Shown here: positions 19,363 through 31,265 of the stretch, one piece after another | Layout: the number at the start of each line of letters is the position of its first letter | Position numbering within the stretch: the first letter of the stretch is position 1 | From: Dryocola sp. LX212 | GTDB lineage: Bacteria > Pseudomonadota > Gammaproteobacteria > Enterobacterales > Enterobacteriaceae | Reading direction: 5' to 3' | Assembly: GCA_041504365.1 (NCBI GenBank) | Contig: CP167917.1 | Coordinates: forward strand, 3,348,001-3,412,000 | Length of the DNA: 64,000 nt | Notes under the pieces: model-generated | What the model saw: the letters and a program-made list of their open reading frames with translations, nothing else | What the model was told of the DNA's origin: nothing | Database searches by the model: none | Translations under genes and position numbers: made by a program

Positions 19363-19436
19363 GTAGGTCGGATAAGCGCAGCGTCATCCGACATCGCAAC
19401 CATCACTGGTGGATGGCGCTTCGCTTATCCCCCTAC
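19363..19436. repeat. REP/BIME-like element, copy A
   Basis: Begins GTAGGTCGGATAAGCG, contains CGTCATCCGAC, and ends GCTTATCCCCCTAC, so the ends form an imperfect inverted repeat. Copy B, in the same orientation, starts 97 bases further right. This type resembles enterobacterial REP/BIME palindromes. Confidence 0.75.
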
Positions 19437-19459
19437 AAAAGCTCTTTTTGCTCTTGTCC

Positions 19460-19534
19460 GTAGGTCGGATAAGCGTAGCGTCATCCGACACCACAATCAT
19501 CTCTGGTCGATGGCGCTTCGCTTATCCCCCCTAC
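19460..19534. repeat. REP/BIME-like element, copy B
   Basis: Same structure and orientation as copy A: GTAGGTCGGATAAGCG at the left, CGTCATCCGAC in the middle, GGCGCTTCGCTTATCC at the right. It differs at a handful of positions, mostly in the central spacer. The pair fills the bcp-perM gap. Confidence 0.75.
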
Positions 19535-19541
19535 AAAACTC

Positions 19542-19568
19542 AAGCCGACTTCACGTCGGCTTTTTATT
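19542..19568 (+). terminator. Second copy of the bcp-type terminator
   Basis: Exact 27-base duplicate of 19319-19345. Its T-run is on the + strand, in the sense of bcp rather than the convergent perM, so it looks like a duplicated bcp terminator and not a separate perM terminator. On the minus strand it gives only a weak hairpin without a good T-run. Confidence 0.75.
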
Positions 19569-19570
19569 TT

Positions 19571-20641
19571 TTAAGGATGCTCGTCGTCCATGACCAGCCC
19601 GTCCGGCCAGGCATGTACCACCGCTTTAATCAGCGTGGCAAGCGGAATGGCGAAAAATACGCCCCAGAATCCCCATAGCCCACCGAAGATCACCACCGAA
19701 AGAATGATGACCAGCGGATGCAGGTTAACGGCCTCAGAGAACAGCACCGGCACCAGCAGGTTGCCGTCCAGCGCCTGAATGATGAGATAGACCGCAAACA
19801 GCGTCCAGAACTCCGGCCCCATGCCAAACTGAAACAGCGCGACGCACACAACCGGAATGGTCACCACAAACGCACCGATATACGGAATCAGCACCGAGAA
19901 GCCCACCAGCACCGCCAGCAGCAACGAATAATTCAGCCCAAAGATAATGAAGCCGATATAGGTTGCGATGCCTACCACAATCATTTCCAGTACTTTGCCA
20001 CGAATGTAGTTGGTGATTTGCTGATTCATCTCCAGCCATACCTGCCCTGCCAGACCCCGGTTGCGGGGCAGGACGCGTCTGACGGCATTGAGCATCTGCT
20101 CTTTATCCTTGACGAGGAAAAAGACCATCAGTGGTACCAACACCAGATAGATAGCCAGGGTTAACAGGCCAACCAGCGACGCCAGGGAGTATTTAACCAC
20201 CTGATCGCCCATGCCGGACATACGCGTACGCGCGTTCTCGGCCATTGCATCAAGAATGCCCGCATCCACCAGCGCCGGATAACGCTTGGGTAAGGCGGCG
20301 GCAAAGTCAGAAAGTTTGTTCAGCATGCCGGGCATATCTCGGATCAGATAAATACCCTGCTGCCAGGCTATCGGCGCAATCACCAACATCAGTATCATTA
20401 AAATGCCGACGAACAGAATAAGCACAATGCTTGTTGCCCAGCTTCGCGAACAGCCCAGGCGCTGTAGACGTACCGTAGGCCACTCCAGCAGATAGGCCAG
20501 CACGATAGCCACCAGCAGCGGGGCCAGAAGACCATGGAAGAAAAAGAGAATAACAAACCCGGCGACCAGAATGACCAGCAGTGCGATGGCCTCCGGATCG
20601 CTGAACCGCCGACGATACCACTGCATTAACAACTCGAGCAT
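19571..20641 (-). CDS. perM: PerM, AI-2E/YdiK-family inner-membrane transporter
   Basis: A 356-residue polytopic protein of the AI-2 exporter (AI-2E) superfamily. Hydrophobic segments lie near residues 18-60 and 70-92 and in several helices from about 155 on; they include GFVILFFFHGLLAPLLVAIVLAYLL and FGLNYSLLLAVLVGFSVLIPYIGAF, with the family signature PYIGAFVV. The substrate is not established in E. coli; PerM is often annotated as a putative permease. It lies convergent to bcp; the hyf hydrogenase-4 operon found here in E. coli K-12 is absent. Confidence 0.92.
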   Translation of the reverse strand: MLELLMQWYRRRFSDPEAIALLVILVAGFVILFFFHGLLAPLLVAIVLAYLLEWPTVRLQRLGCSRSWATSIVLILFVGILMILMLVIAPIAWQQGIYLIRDMPGMLNKLSDFAAALPKRYPALVDAGILDAMAENARTRMSGMGDQVVKYSLASLVGLLTLAIYLVLVPLMVFFLVKDKEQMLNAVRRVLPRNRGLAGQVWLEMNQQITNYIRGKVLEMIVVGIATYIGFIIFGLNYSLLLAVLVGFSVLIPYIGAFVVTIPVVCVALFQFGMGPEFWTLFAVYLIIQALDGNLLVPVLFSEAVNLHPLVIILSVVIFGGLWGFWGVFFAIPLATLIKAVVHAWPDGLVMDDEHP

Positions 20642-20862
20642 ACATCCTTTCCCTGACTGCTTTGTGCGGATCGCGATTGTATCGAAATGTCACATGAAAG
20701 ACTTTGCTTTTTACAGTCAATTCATACCATCCTGAAGAACGTTTATTATTTCAGTGTTAAGATTTTCTTCAATTATTACGTCGCAAATTGTTCGTATCGC
20801 TTTACGAACAAAACCGCGCTTGGCGTGTCGAATTCAGACCTAGATCAAACAGGATAGTGGTT

Positions 20863-22326
20863 ATGCTCAAGCAGTTGAAAAAAACGCTCGTTGCAACCCT
20901 GATGACAACATTACTCGCCGGAGCCACCGTTCCGGCCTCCGCGGATGTGGCCGATCAACTGCCTGACATGGGGACATCAGCAGGAAGCACGCTGTCTATC
21001 GGCCAGGAAATGCAGATGGGTGACTTCTACGTCCGCCAGCTGCGCGGAAGCGCCCCATTGATCAACGACCCATTACTGGTGCAGTACATCAATAGCCTCG
21101 GTATGCGGCTGGTCAGCCATGCTAACTCGGTCAAGACACCTTTCCATTTCTTCCTCATCAATAACGACGAAATCAACGCCTTTGCCTTCTTCGGCGGCAA
21201 CGTGGTGCTGCACTCCGCGCTGTTCCGCTATGCGGATGATGAAAGCCAGCTGGCGTCTGTTATGGCGCACGAAATCTCTCACGTGACCCAGCGTCACCTC
21301 GCACGCGCGATGGAAGATCAGAAGAAAAATGCCCCGCTCACCTGGGTTGGCGCATTAGGCTCCATCCTGCTGGCCATGGCGAGCCCGCAGGCAGGGATGG
21401 CTGCGCTGACGGGTACGCTGGCAGGGACGCAGCAGGGTATGATTAGCTTTACGCAGCAGAACGAGCAGGAAGCCGATCGTATCGGCATTCAGGTTTTGCA
21501 GCGCTCCGGCTTCAACCCGCAGGCTATGCCTACATTCCTTGAGAAGCTGCTCGATCAGGCGCGTTACTCCACCCGCCCACCAGAAATTTTGCTGACTCAC
21601 CCGTTACCGGAAAGCCGCCTGGCGGATGCCCGTAACCGTGCCAACCAGATGCGTCCGGTGGTCGTACAGTCGTCTGAAGATTTCTACATGGCGAAAGTGC
21701 GAACGCTTGGCATGTATAACTCAGGCCGCAACCAGCTGACCACGGATATGCTGGACGCCTGGTCAAAAGGCAACGTTCGCGAGCAGCGTGCGGCATCCTA
21801 TGGTCGCGCCCTGCTGGCGATGGAAGCAAATAACTGGGCGGAAGCCCGTAAGCAGCTCCAGCCGCTGCTGGCCGCCGAGCCTGCTAATCCCTGGTTCCTC
21901 GATTTGTCTACGGATATCGACCTGGGACAGCATAAAACCGCAGATGCCATTAACCGTCTCAAAAGCGCACCGGGCCTCAACCTCAATCCTGTATTGCAGC
22001 TGAACCTGGCCAACGCTTATGTTCAGGCCGGGCAGAACGCGCAGGCGGCAACAATCCTTAATCGCTACACCTTTGCACACCCCGATGACGTCAACGGCTG
22101 GGATCTGCTAGCGCAGGCCGAAGCGGCAGTAGGCAATCGAGATCAGGAACTGGCTGCACGGGCGGAGGTGATGGCCCTGGGCGGGCGTCTGGATCAGGCG
22201 ATTACCCTGCTCAGCAGCGCCAGCTCCCAGGCGAAGCTCGGCAGCCTGCAGCAGGCCCGCTACGACGCGCGTATCGACCAGTTCCGCGAGCTGCAAAAGC
22301 GTTTCCAACAATACCAGAAGATGTAA
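20863..22326 (+). CDS. bepA: BepA, periplasmic M48 metalloprotease and chaperone for outer-membrane assembly
   Basis: Degrades stalled LptD and BamA substrates and promotes LptD folding. The 487-residue precursor has a signal peptide (about residues 1-27, ending near VPASA). The zinc protease motif is [12 protein letters not shown], with the third ligand in [11 protein letters not shown]-terminal TPR region (about residues 310-480) contacts the Bam complex. I chose the ATG at 20863 because it gives exactly the E. coli length; the open frame extends 25 codons upstream with no signal-like sequence. It is divergent from perM. Confidence 0.95.
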   Translation: MLKQLKKTLVATLMTTLLAGATVPASADVADQLPDMGTSAGSTLSIGQEMQMGDFYVRQLRGSAPLINDPLLVQYINSLGMRLVSHANSVKTPFHFFLINNDEINAFAFFGGNVVLHSALFRYADDESQLASVMAHEISHVTQRHLARAMEDQKKNAPLTWVGALGSILLAMASPQAGMAALTGTLAGTQQGMISFTQQNEQEADRIGIQVLQRSGFNPQAMPTFLEKLLDQARYSTRPPEILLTHPLPESRLADARNRANQMRPVVVQSSEDFYMAKVRTLGMYNSGRNQLTTDMLDAWSKGNVREQRAASYGRALLAMEANNWAEARKQLQPLLAAEPANPWFLDLSTDIDLGQHKTADAINRLKSAPGLNLNPVLQLNLANAYVQAGQNAQAATILNRYTFAHPDDVNGWDLLAQAEAAVGNRDQELAARAEVMALGGRLDQAITLLSSASSQAKLGSLQQARYDARIDQFRELQKRFQQYQKM

Positions 22327-22337
22327 CAGGAGTTTTT

Positions 22338-22694
22338 ATGTCCGCAGGAGTAACAATTTACCACAATCCGCGCTGTTCTAAGAGCCGTGAAACCCTAAGC
22401 CTGCTGAAGGTAAATGGCGTGGAGCCAGACGTTGTGCTGTATCTGGAAACCCCACCGGATGCGCAAACCTTAAAGTCTCTGCTGAGCAAGCTGGGCTTTG
22501 CCAGCGCCCGCGACCTGATGCGCCAGAAAGAGGATCTTTATAAGGAGCTGAACCTGAAAGACGAAAGCTTATCGGAAGAGCAGCTAATTCAGGTGATGAT
22601 CGACAATCCAAAACTGATCGAACGCCCAATCGTGCTGGCGAATGGCCAGGCAAGAATTGGCCGCCCGCCGGAGTCGGCGCTGGAGATTCTATAG
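22338..22694 (+). CDS. yfgD: YfgD, ArsC-family arsenate-reductase-like protein
   Basis: A 118-residue glutaredoxin-dependent ArsC-type protein. The active-site segment HNPRCSKSRETL holds the catalytic Cys (about residue 14); downstream Arg residues in KLIERPIV and GQARIGRPPE match the arsenate-binding arginines of ArsC. No ars operon is nearby, so the physiological substrate may not be arsenate. It follows bepA by 11 bases with AGGAG before the ATG. Confidence 0.9.
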   Translation: MSAGVTIYHNPRCSKSRETLSLLKVNGVEPDVVLYLETPPDAQTLKSLLSKLGFASARDLMRQKEDLYKELNLKDESLSEEQLIQVMIDNPKLIERPIVLANGQARIGRPPESALEIL

Positions 22695-22713
22695 AGGCTT
22701 AAATTGGCCTGGC

Positions 22714-22745
22714 TTGTAGGGTGGGTAAACAAAATGTCATCCACC
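22714..22745. repeat. Partial REP-like palindrome between yfgD and hda
   Basis: Contains TTGTAGGGTGGGTAAAC followed by GTCATCCACC, the same vocabulary as the elements at 19363 and 57741. The inverted repeat GGTGG / CCACC may act as a weak bidirectional terminator between these convergent genes. Confidence 0.4.
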
Positions 22746-22750
22746 GGAAG

Positions 22751-23467
22751 TCACAGACTGAGTATCTCTTTCACAAACGGTATGGTCAGCTTGCGCTGGG
22801 CGGTAATCGACGCCCGGTCGAGCTGGTCAAGCGTCATAAACAGCGTGCGCATTTCCCGATCCAGTCGTTTAAGCAGGAACCGACCCACATCTTCCGGCAG
22901 TTCAAATCCACGCTGTTTTGCACGCAGCTGAAGCGCCAGCAGCTTATCGTCATCGGACAGCGGCTGGAGCTTGTAGATCTGCCCCCAGTCAAGGCGAGAA
23001 GCCAGATCGGGTAGCTGCAGATTGAGCTGACGCGGCGGGCGATCGCCGGTGATCAGCAGGCGGGTTTTCCCCGATTCCAGAATACGGTTGTAGAGATTAA
23101 AGATCGCCATTTCCCACAGCTCGTCCCCTGCCACGCATTCGATATTATCGATGCACACCAGAGAAAGCTGCTCCATGCCGTCTAACACTTCAGGCACAAA
23201 CCAGGTGCGCTTGTCGAGCGGCACATAGCCGACCGCTTCGCCGCGCTGTGACAGTTCAGCACAGGCGGCATGCAGCAGATGACTGCGCCCGCCCCCTTCC
23301 CGCGACCAGAAATAAATATAGCCGCTGTGGTCCTGGCGAAGCACGGACTGCAGGGCTGCGAGCAAAGAAGGATTGTCACCCGGCCAGAAGCTGGCAAAGG
23401 TTTCATCGTCAGGTAAATAGAGTGGCAGCGAAAGCTGTGCCGGCGTATTCAGAAGTACCTCAACCAT
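22751..23467 (-). CDS. hda: Hda, regulatory inactivator of DnaA (AAA+ protein)
   Basis: With the DNA-loaded sliding clamp, Hda stimulates ATP hydrolysis by DnaA and stops re-initiation of replication. The clamp-binding motif QLSLPL lies near the N-terminus, and the remaining sequence is a DnaA-like AAA+ fold ([32 protein letters not shown], and an Arg-finger region [14 protein letters not shown]). The ATG at 23467 gives 238 residues but has no ribosome binding site. The CTG at 23452 (reading [10 protein letters not shown]) is preceded by TTGAGGTACTT, a good site, and gives 233 residues; E. coli hda is reported to start at the equivalent CTG. The true N-terminus is probably 23452. Confidence 0.93.
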   Translation of the reverse strand: MVEVLLNTPAQLSLPLYLPDDETFASFWPGDNPSLLAALQSVLRQDHSGYIYFWSREGGGRSHLLHAACAELSQRGEAVGYVPLDKRTWFVPEVLDGMEQLSLVCIDNIECVAGDELWEMAIFNLYNRILESGKTRLLITGDRPPRQLNLQLPDLASRLDWGQIYKLQPLSDDDKLLALQLRAKQRGFELPEDVGRFLLKRLDREMRTLFMTLDQLDRASITAQRKLTIPFVKEILSL

Positions 23468-23519
23468 AACAGGCAGAAAAACGCTTAAGAGTTTATCACA
23501 CTATTGTAGCGCTGTAGAA

Positions 23520-23540
23520 CCGGGCGGCCGCGCCGCCCGG
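23520..23540. terminator. GC-rich hairpin between uraA and hda
   Basis: Perfect nine-base-pair stem CCGGGCGGC / GCCGCCCGG with a CGC loop, 12 bases after the uraA stop. There is no T-run on either strand, so it is more likely a transcript-stabilising or pausing hairpin than an efficient terminator. Confidence 0.5.
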
Positions 23541-23552
23541 CAGGAGGCTGAA

Positions 23553-24839
23553 TTAAGGAATAACGTCGGTTTCTTTCGCGTCCAGCACCACTTCTTCCGG
23601 ACGAATAATACCGATCAGCTTAAAGATTAAGCTCAGCCCTACGCCCACGATCGTCGCCAGCGCCATGCCTTTCAGTTCAGCCGCGCCGATGTGCACTTTT
23701 GCACCGCTGACGCCGATAATCAGGATAACGGAGGTCAGGATCAGGTTCTGCGCCTTGCTGTAATCCACTTTCGATTCGATCAGCACGCGGATACCGGACG
23801 CGCCAATTACACCGTAGAGCAGCAGGGAAACGCCGCCCATGACCGGAACCGGGATAATTTGAATTGCCGCCGCCAGTTTGCCAACGCAGGACAGCAGAAT
23901 CGCCAGAATCGCCGCGCCGCCGATGACCCATGTCGAGTACACGCGGGTAATTGCCATTACGCCGATGTTCTCACCGTAGGTGGTATTAGGCGTCGAGCCG
24001 AAGAAGCCGGAGAAAATAGTCGAGATGCCGTTGGCGAACATCGAACGGTGCAGGCCCGGGTCGCGAATCAGATCCTTTTTCACGATGTTCGCGGTAACCA
24101 CAAGGTGGCCTACGTGCTCCGCAATGACGACCAGCGCGGCAGGCAGAATGGTGAAGATAGCGAACCACTCAAAGCGCGGCGTGTAGAAAGTTGGCAGCGC
24201 AAACCAGTGGGCTTCCACGATAGGCGTGACGTCCACAGCGCCCATCGCGAAGGAGAGCGCGTAACCCGCCAACACGCCAATCAGAATCGGGATAATCGCC
24301 AGGAAACCCCGGAACAGAACGGAACCGAAAATCGTGACCGCCAGCGTTACCAGAGAAATAATGATGGTCGTGGAGTCTGGAGAGGTGCCGTCCGCAGGGA
24401 GCAGCCCGGCCATATTCGCCGCAACGCCCGCCAGCTCAAGGCCGATGACCGCAACAATCGCCCCCATCGCCGCCGGGGGAAACATCACGTCCAGCCAGCC
24501 GGTTCCCGCCTTTTTCACAATCAGCGCCACGATGCAGAACAGCACGCCGCACATGATAAAACCGCCGAGAGCGACTTCGTAACCCAGGGGTAAAAGCAAC
24601 AACACCGGGGAGATAAACGCGAAGCTGGACCCCAGATAAGCCGGGATTTTGCCTTTACAGATAAAGAGGTACAGCAGCGTGCCTATACCGTTAAACAGCA
24701 GCACCGTAGCCGGGTTAATATGGAATAAGATAGGTACCAGCACGGTGGCACCAAACATAGCGAACAGATGCTGCAGGCTGAGCGGAATCGTTTGCAGCAA
24801 AGGTGGTCTTTCACTTACCCCAATCGCACGGCGGGTCAT
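23553..24839 (-). CDS. uraA: UraA, uracil:proton symporter
   Basis: Inner-membrane uracil permease of the NCS2/NAT family (428 residues, about 14 hydrophobic segments). Characteristic pieces are PLSLQHLFAMFGATVLVP at the N-terminus, LPAALVVIAEHVGHL (with the Glu and His that bind uracil and carry protons in the E. coli structure) and GSTPNTTYGENIGV. It is downstream of upp on the same strand, with a terminator-like attenuator between, so uptake and phosphoribosylation of uracil are encoded together. Confidence 0.97.
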   Translation of the reverse strand: MTRRAIGVSERPPLLQTIPLSLQHLFAMFGATVLVPILFHINPATVLLFNGIGTLLYLFICKGKIPAYLGSSFAFISPVLLLLPLGYEVALGGFIMCGVLFCIVALIVKKAGTGWLDVMFPPAAMGAIVAVIGLELAGVAANMAGLLPADGTSPDSTTIIISLVTLAVTIFGSVLFRGFLAIIPILIGVLAGYALSFAMGAVDVTPIVEAHWFALPTFYTPRFEWFAIFTILPAALVVIAEHVGHLVVTANIVKKDLIRDPGLHRSMFANGISTIFSGFFGSTPNTTYGENIGVMAITRVYSTWVIGGAAILAILLSCVGKLAAAIQIIPVPVMGGVSLLLYGVIGASGIRVLIESKVDYSKAQNLILTSVILIIGVSGAKVHIGAAELKGMALATIVGVGLSLIFKLIGIIRPEEVVLDAKETDVIP

Positions 24840-24886
24840 GTTGTTTTCCTCTGAGTGTTATTTAACGGACGTCGTGTTTTCAAACC

Positions 24887-24914
24887 AAAAAAAAGCCGAC
24901 TTTCGAAGTCGGCT
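24887..24914 (-). terminator. upp terminator/attenuator before uraA
   Basis: Stem AGCCGAC (24894-24900) / GTCGGCT (24908-24914) with a TTTCGAA loop; on the minus strand it is followed by eight T residues. It begins seven bases after the upp stop, so uraA is reached by readthrough or from its own promoter. Confidence 0.87.
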
Positions 24915-24920
24915 GCTTTT

Positions 24921-26806
<1,886 letters not shown>

Positions 26807-26807
<1 letters not shown>

Positions 26808-27448
26808 TGAAAAACATAGTGGTGCTGATTTCCGGCAACGGAAGCAATCTTCAGGCGATTATAGACGCCTGCAAACAAAAAAAGATTCGCGGCACCCTTG
26901 CGGCGGTGTTCAGCAACAAGGCCGATGCTTACGGTCTTGAACGCGCAGGCGAAGCCGGGATCCCGGCCCACGCCCTCACCGCCAGCCACTTTGCTGACCG
27001 CGCGGCGTTCGATCGTGAATTAATGCAGGAGATCGACGCCTACGCCCCGGATCTGGTGGTGCTCGCAGGTTATATGCGCATCCTCAGCCCGGCGTTCGTG
27101 ACCCACTACAGCGGCCGCTTGATCAATATTCACCCTTCCCTGCTGCCGAAATACCCAGGCCTGCACACCCACCGTCAGGTGCTGGAAAACGGCGACGAAG
27201 AGCACGGCACTTCGGTTCACTTTGTGACCGACGAGCTCGATGGCGGCCCGGTCATTCTGCAGGCCAAAGTTCCCGTCTTTGAAGGGGATGACGAAGACGT
27301 AATCACCGCCCGCGTGCAGCATCAGGAACACGCCATCTACCCGCTGGTCGTCAGCTGGTTTATGGAAGGACGCCTGGAGATGCGCGGCAACGTTGTCTGG
27401 CTCGACGGGCAGCCGCTCCCCCCAGAAGGGCATGCGGCGGAAGAGTAA
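26807..27448 (+). CDS. purN: PurN, phosphoribosylglycinamide formyltransferase 1
   Basis: Third step of purine synthesis: formyl transfer from 10-formyltetrahydrofolate to GAR. The 213 residues contain the GAR-binding start VLISGNGSNLQAI, the catalytic Asn-His segment INIHPSLLPKYPG, and the Asp-containing VTDELDGGPVILQ. It overlaps purM by one base, so translation is coupled. A terminator follows at once. Confidence 0.97.
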
Positions 27449-27450
27449 AC

Positions 27451-27473
27451 AAAGGGGCTTCGGCCCCTTTTTT
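27451..27473 (+). terminator. purMN terminator
   Basis: AAAGGGGC / GCCCCTTT stem with a UUCG-type tetraloop (TTCG), followed by a T-run. It begins three bases after the purN stop. Confidence 0.93.
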
Positions 27474-27603
27474 AATGCCTGCGCACAAGCGAGAGGAAGC
27501 AAACATCTTACTTTAACCCGCAGCGTTGGACATTCCCTGCCAAAGCTCGCCATAATGATGACGCGACGGCATTTTTCGTCCACGAAAACGGAAGTGAGGG
27601 CTA

Positions 27604-29664
27604 ATGGGTCAGGATAAGCTGTATATCGAAAAAGAACTGAGCTGGTTGTCTTTTAACGAACGTGTGCTCCAGGAAGCGGCGGATAAAATCAATCCGCTGA
27701 TCGAAAGAATGCGATTTCTCGGCATCTATTCCAATAACCTTGATGAGTTTTACAAGGTTCGCTTTGCCGAGCTGAAACGCCGCATTCTAATCAGCGAAGA
27801 ACAAGGTACCGCCCCGAACTCACGCCATCTGCTCAATAAAATCCAGGCCCGTGTGCTCAAAGCCGATCAGGAATTCGACGGCCTGTATAACGATCTGCTG
27901 CTGGAAATGGCGCGTAATCAAATCTTCCTGATTAACGAACGCCAGCTCTCTGAGAACCAGCAAAACTGGCTGCGTCACTACTTTAAACACTATCTGCGCC
28001 AGCACATCACCCCGATCCTGATTAATCACGACACCGATCTGGTGCAGTTTCTGAAGGATGACTACACCTACCTGGCAGTGGAGATCATTCGCGGCGACGA
28101 TACCCGCTATGCCCTGCTGGAGATCCCGTCCGATAAAGTGCCGCGCTTTGTGAATCTGCCGCCGGAGGCACCGCGCCGCCGCAAGCCGATGATCCTGCTG
28201 GACAACATTCTGCGCTACTGCCTGGATGACATTTTCAAAGGCTTCTTCGACTATGACGCGCTGAACGCCTATTCGATGAAAATGACCCGCGACGCAGAAT
28301 ATGATCTGGTGACCGAAATGGAATCCAGCCTGCTTGAACTGATGTCGTCCAGCCTGAAGCAGCGCCTGACCGCCGAACCGGTACGCTTTGTCTACCAGCG
28401 AGATATGCCTGACGCGATGGTAGAAATGCTGCGCAACAAGCTCACCATCACCAACTACGATTCGATTATTCCCGGCGGGCGCTACCACAACTTTAAAGAC
28501 TTTATTAACTTCCCGAACGTTGGCAAAGCCAACCTGGTGAACAAGCCGCTGCCGCGCCTGCGACATATCTGGTTCGACAAGTTCCGTAACGGCTTCGATG
28601 CCATCCGCAACCGCGACGTGCTGCTTTACTACCCGTACCACACCTTCGAGCACGTGCTGGAGCTGCTTCGCCAGGCGTCGTTTGACCCGAGCGTGCTGGC
28701 AATCAAAATCAATATTTACCGCGTGGCGAAAGACTCGCGCATTATTGAATCAATGATCCACGCAGCTCACAACGGCAAGAAAGTCACCGTGGTGGTCGAA
28801 CTTCAGGCACGCTTTGACGAAGAAGCGAACATCCACTGGGCTAAGCGCCTGACGGAAGCTGGCGTACACGTTATCTTCTCCGCGCCGGGCCTGAAAATTC
28901 ACGCCAAGCTGTTCCTGATTTCCCGCAAAGAAGGCGACGAGGTGGTACGTTACGCCCACATCGGCACCGGTAACTTCAACGAGAAAACGGCACGCCTGTA
29001 CACCGACTATTCGTTACTGACCGCCGATGCGCGCATTACCAACGAAGTGCGCCGGGTGTTCAACTTCATTGAAAACCCGTATCGTCCGGTGACGTTTGAC
29101 TACCTGATGGTCTCGCCGCAAAACTCGCGCCGCCTGCTCTACGATCTGGTCGACCGCGAAATTGCCAACGCGCAGAATGGCGAGCCTTCCGGCATTACGC
29201 TGAAGCTGAACAACCTGGTCGATAAAGGCCTGGTGGACCGTCTCTATGCGGCGTCAAGCTCCGGCGTGAAGGTTAATCTGCTGGTGCGCGGCATGTGTTC
29301 TCTTATTCCTAATCTGGAAGGGATCAGCGACAATATCCGCGTCATCAGCATTGTTGACCGCTATCTTGAGCACGATCGTGTCTATATCTTTGAAAATGGC
29401 GGTGATAAGAAAGTGTATCTTTCTTCCGCTGACTGGATGACCCGCAACATTGATTATCGAATTGAAGTGGCGGTAGCCGTACTCGATCCGCGCCTTAAGC
29501 AGCGGGTACTGGATATTATCGACATTCTGTTTAGTGATACCGTGAAAGCACGCTATCTCGATAAAGAACTCAGCAATCGCTATGTTCCACGAGGCAATCG
29601 CCGTAAGGTGCGCTCGCAGCTGGCGATTTATGACTACATTAAATCTCTGGAACAACCTGACTAA
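27604..29664 (+). CDS. ppk: Ppk1, polyphosphate kinase
   Basis: Membrane-associated enzyme that polymerises the ATP gamma-phosphate into polyphosphate. The 686 residues contain the four-domain PPK1 layout: N-terminal helical domain ([15 protein letters not shown]), head domain, and two phospholipase-D-like domains. The autophosphorylated His is expected in [11 protein letters not shown], and the second His in [28 protein letters not shown] precedes the ATG. ppx follows after four bases. Confidence 0.97.
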   Translation: MGQDKLYIEKELSWLSFNERVLQEAADKINPLIERMRFLGIYSNNLDEFYKVRFAELKRRILISEEQGTAPNSRHLLNKIQARVLKADQEFDGLYNDLLLEMARNQIFLINERQLSENQQNWLRHYFKHYLRQHITPILINHDTDLVQFLKDDYTYLAVEIIRGDDTRYALLEIPSDKVPRFVNLPPEAPRRRKPMILLDNILRYCLDDIFKGFFDYDALNAYSMKMTRDAEYDLVTEMESSLLELMSSSLKQRLTAEPVRFVYQRDMPDAMVEMLRNKLTITNYDSIIPGGRYHNFKDFINFPNVGKANLVNKPLPRLRHIWFDKFRNGFDAIRNRDVLLYYPYHTFEHVLELLRQASFDPSVLAIKINIYRVAKDSRIIESMIHAAHNGKKVTVVVELQARFDEEANIHWAKRLTEAGVHVIFSAPGLKIHAKLFLISRKEGDEVVRYAHIGTGNFNEKTARLYTDYSLLTADARITNEVRRVFNFIENPYRPVTFDYLMVSPQNSRRLLYDLVDREIANAQNGEPSGITLKLNNLVDKGLVDRLYAASSSGVKVNLLVRGMCSLIPNLEGISDNIRVISIVDRYLEHDRVYIFENGGDKKVYLSSADWMTRNIDYRIEVAVAVLDPRLKQRVLDIIDILFSDTVKARYLDKELSNRYVPRGNRRKVRSQLAIYDYIKSLEQPD

Positions 29665-29668
29665 CGCT

Positions 29669-31210
29669 ATGCCGATAAAAAAACATGCCCCACGCCCGCA
29701 GGAATTTGCCGCGGTCGACCTTGGCTCTAACAGTTTCCACATGGTCATTGCCCGCGTGGTTGACGGCGCGATGCAAATTATCGGGCGCCTGAAACAGCGT
29801 GTGCATCTGGCTGACGGTTTGAATGCGCAAAACGAATTAAGCGAAGAGGCGATAGAACGCGGCCTCTCCTGTCTGACGCTTTTTGCAGAACGCCTGCAGG
29901 GCTTTTCAGCGGAAAATGTCTGTATTGTGGGCACCCACAGCCTGCGTGAGGCGGTGAACGCTGAGGCGTTTCTCAAGCGTGCCGAACAGGTTATCCCCTT
30001 CCCGATCGAAATCATCTCCGGTAACGAAGAAGCCCGCCTGATATTTATGGGCGTGGAGCATACGCAGCCGGAAAAAGGCAGCAAGCTGGTTATCGATATC
30101 GGCGGAGGATCCACCGAGCTGGTAATAGGCGAAGACTTCGAGCCGATGCTGGTGGAAAGCCGCCGCATGGGCTGCGTCAGCTTCGGGCAGAACTATTTCC
30201 CACAGGGTGCCATCACGGCTGAAAACTTTAAGCGAGCACGTCTCGCGGCGGTCCAGAAGCTGGAAAACCTTTCCTGGCAGTATCGCCTGCAGGGCTGGAA
30301 TGTGGCGATGGGGGCGTCCGGCACCATCAAAGCCGCCCATGAAGTGCTGATCAATATGGGTGAGAAGAACGGCATAATCACCCCCGAACGGCTGGAGATG
30401 CTGCGTGACGAGGTTCTGAAGTATAAAAACTTTTCGTCAATGAGCCTGCCGGGCCTTTCAGAAGAGCGCAAAGCCGTTTTTGTTCCAGGGCTTGCGATTC
30501 TTTGTGGGGTATTCGACTCGCTGGCCATCCGTGAGCTTCGCTTGTCCGACGGCGCGCTTCGTGAGGGGGTACTTTACGAAATGGAAGGCAGATTCAGGCA
30601 TCAGGATATTCGTATCCGCACCGCGCAGAGCCTTGCAGACCAGTACCACATAGACAGCGACCAGGCTAAACGCGTGCTGGATACTACCGACAAAATTTAC
30701 CAGCAGTGGGAGACCCAAAACCCGAAGCAGGCTAATCCACAGATGGCAGCCCTGTTGAAATGGTCGGCTATGCTGCACGAGGTGGGGCTGAATATCAACC
30801 ACAGCGGGCTGCACCGCCATTCGGCCTACATCCTGCAGCACAGCAATCTGCCCGGGTTTAACCAGGAGCAGCAGATGCTTATCGCCTCGCTGGTTCGTTA
30901 TCACCGTAAAGCGATTAAAATTGACGATTTGCCGCGCTTCACGCTCTTCAAGAAAAAGCAGTTCTTGCCGCTTATCCAGATCCTGCGCCTGAGCGTCCTG
31001 CTCAATAACCAGCGCCAGGCGACAACGACCCCGCCGACGCTGGTGCTTGAAACGGATGAGAACCACTGGACGCTGCGCTTCCCCCATGACTGGTTCAGCC
31101 AGAATACGCTGGTGATGCTCGACCTGGAGCGGGAGCAGCAGTACTGGGACAATACGCCGGGCTGGAAGCTTGTGATCGAAGAAGAGGCAAGCCCGACAAT
31201 TGCAGCTTAA
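29669..31210 (+). CDS. ppx: Ppx, exopolyphosphatase
   Basis: Releases phosphate from polyphosphate ends; in E. coli it is inhibited by (p)ppGpp. The ATG at 29669, just after the ppk stop, gives 513 residues, as in E. coli; the open frame extends back into ppk and is not the gene. The actin-like ATPase motifs are [15 protein letters not shown] (about residues 14-28), the catalytic Glu region [13 protein letters not shown], and the phosphate loop [14 protein letters not shown]. The C-terminal HD-like region holds [20 protein letters not shown]. Confidence 0.97.
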   Translation: MPIKKHAPRPQEFAAVDLGSNSFHMVIARVVDGAMQIIGRLKQRVHLADGLNAQNELSEEAIERGLSCLTLFAERLQGFSAENVCIVGTHSLREAVNAEAFLKRAEQVIPFPIEIISGNEEARLIFMGVEHTQPEKGSKLVIDIGGGSTELVIGEDFEPMLVESRRMGCVSFGQNYFPQGAITAENFKRARLAAVQKLENLSWQYRLQGWNVAMGASGTIKAAHEVLINMGEKNGIITPERLEMLRDEVLKYKNFSSMSLPGLSEERKAVFVPGLAILCGVFDSLAIRELRLSDGALREGVLYEMEGRFRHQDIRIRTAQSLADQYHIDSDQAKRVLDTTDKIYQQWETQNPKQANPQMAALLKWSAMLHEVGLNINHSGLHRHSAYILQHSNLPGFNQEQQMLIASLVRYHRKAIKIDDLPRFTLFKKKQFLPLIQILRLSVLLNNQRQATTTPPTLVLETDENHWTLRFPHDWFSQNTLVMLDLEREQQYWDNTPGWKLVIEEEASPTIAA

Positions 31211-31223
31211 TGCCTCTGCTGAA

Positions 31224-31257
31224 ACCCCGGCTCGCTACAGGCTGTAGCAGGCCGGGT
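31224..31257. terminator. Hairpin between convergent ppx and yfgF
   Basis: Outer stem CCCGGC / GCCGGG and inner stem GCTACAG / CTGTAGC. Bidirectional position between the two stops; only a short T-rich tract follows on the + strand (TATTCCATTTTATT). Confidence 0.6.
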
Positions 31258-31265
31258 ATTCCATT

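Noticed and set aside
23691-24593. Rightward open frame of 300 codons opposite uraA
   Set aside because: The translation is an Arg/Asn/Asp/Gln-rich mirror of membrane-segment codons in uraA and resembles no protein family.
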